Shown here: piece after piece, positions 43,670 to 43,926 of the stretch
Position numbering within the stretch: position 1 is the stretch's first letter
Layout of the letters: every line of letters begins with the position of its first letter
Source: Peteryoungia aggregata LMG 23059
Lineage (GTDB): Bacteria > Pseudomonadota > Alphaproteobacteria > Rhizobiales > Rhizobiaceae
Reading direction: 5' to 3'
DNA length: 43,926 nucleotides
Assembly: GCF_030814435.1 (NCBI RefSeq)
Contig: NZ_JAUSUW010000022.1
Coordinates: 1-43,926 of the forward strand
Program-made: the position numbers and the translations under genes
The notes under the pieces: generated by a model
Databases searched by the model: none
What the model saw: the letters and a program-made list of their open reading frames with translations, nothing else
What the model was told of the DNA's origin: nothing

Positions 43670-43721
43670 CAGAATTTGGTAGAGGCCGTCACATCAAGGA
43701 GACGGCCTCTACCAAATTCTG
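43670..43721. repeat. Perfect 21-bp inverted repeat with 10-base spacer
   Basis: Bases 43670-43690 (starting CAGAATTTGG, ending AGGCCGTC) are exactly complementary to 43701-43721. Such a long perfect stem is unusual for a terminator and there is no T-run. It sits 15 bases after the LacI stop, so it may still act as a terminator. Alternatively it is the remnant of a small mobile element, and a 22-bp repeat follows 2 bases later. Confidence 0.8.
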
Positions 43722-43723
43722 TA

Positions 43724-43745
43724 GCAAGGTCAGGGGCTCAGGTCA
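43724..43745 (+). repeat. 22-bp repeat, copy B (inverted copy at 12275-12296)
   Basis: These 22 bases are identical to the minus strand of 12275-12296 (start GCAAGGTCAG, end GCTCAGGTCA). In copy A the sequence borders the orfA remnant of the IS3 element. Here it lies between the 21-bp inverted repeat and the tRNA terminator. Flanks are unrelated. Confidence 0.8.
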
Positions 43746-43783
43746 GTTCCAGTCTTTGCGACGATAAATCAGCCTCAAAACGC

Positions 43784-43813
43784 AAAAACCGCCCCCGTTG
43801 GATGGGAGCGGTT
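43784..43813 (-). terminator. Rho-independent terminator of the tRNA-fMet gene
   Basis: On the minus strand AACCGCTCCC pairs with GGGGGCGGTT (one T-G pair) over a 7-base loop and is followed by a T-run. It lies 18 bases downstream of the tRNA 3' end. Confidence 0.85.
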
Positions 43814-43831
43814 ATTGATTTATGTTTTATT

Positions 43832-43908
<77 letters not shown>

Positions 43909-43926
43909 CCAAGAGCGTCCCAATTG

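Overview
The window reads as chromosomal DNA of an alphaproteobacterium of the Rhizobiaceae (Rhizobium/Agrobacterium group). The basis is high-GC coding DNA with tightly overlapping start and stop codons, rhizobial-type IS3 elements, many binding-protein ABC importers each paired with catabolic genes and a local regulator, and an initiator tRNA-Met gene at the right edge. This placement is inference from style and families, not from a marker gene.

Region 1 (1-10.8 kb, minus strand) is an iron-siderophore uptake locus. In transcription order it holds an ECF sigma factor (FecI type), a possible 46-residue small ORF, a FecR sensor, a TonB-dependent receptor with an N-terminal signalling domain, a binding protein, a siderophore-interacting reductase, two FecCD-type permeases, the ATPase and an MsbA-like ABC exporter. 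The exporter ends about 20 residues early, right beside the end of an IS3-family element that runs out of the window.

Region 2 (10.8-12.6 kb) is a gene-poor stretch followed by a decayed IS3-family element. Its orfB has an internal insertion and its orfA has lost its 5' part. A 22-bp sequence inside it recurs, inverted, next to the tRNA gene at the far end of the window.

Region 3 (12.6-19.3 kb) has a bile-acid-symporter-like membrane protein divergent from a LysR regulator, then a GntR/FCD regulator. It continues with a polar amino-acid ABC importer (binding protein and two permeases, no ATPase) and a cytoplasmic gamma-glutamyltranspeptidase, suggesting uptake and cleavage of gamma-glutamyl compounds.

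Region 4 (19.4-24.4 kb) contains an AraC regulator, a SphA/MetA-like outer-membrane protein, about 0.75 kb without a convincing gene, and a membrane-bound Cache-HAMP-GGDEF-EAL protein with a degenerate GGDEF motif and an intact EAL domain.

Region 5 (24.5-36.7 kb) is a polyamine or guanidino-compound catabolic island. Ten minus-strand genes run from a PotD-like binding protein through PotABC-like transporter parts, a PuuB-like FAD oxidase, an aldehyde dehydrogenase, a cupin, a YtcJ-like amidohydrolase and a DUF3237 protein to a LysR regulator. A ureohydrolase and an isochorismatase-fold hydrolase are transcribed divergently. The exact substrate is not evident.

Region 6 (36.7-43.7 kb) is an alpha-galactoside-type operon: two permeases, a binding protein, a GH4 glycosidase with a CHSV motif and a MalK/UgpC-type ATPase. 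It is controlled by a divergent LacI repressor with two palindromic operators. The window closes with a 21-bp perfect inverted repeat, the second copy of the 22-bp repeat, and a tRNA-fMet gene with its terminator.
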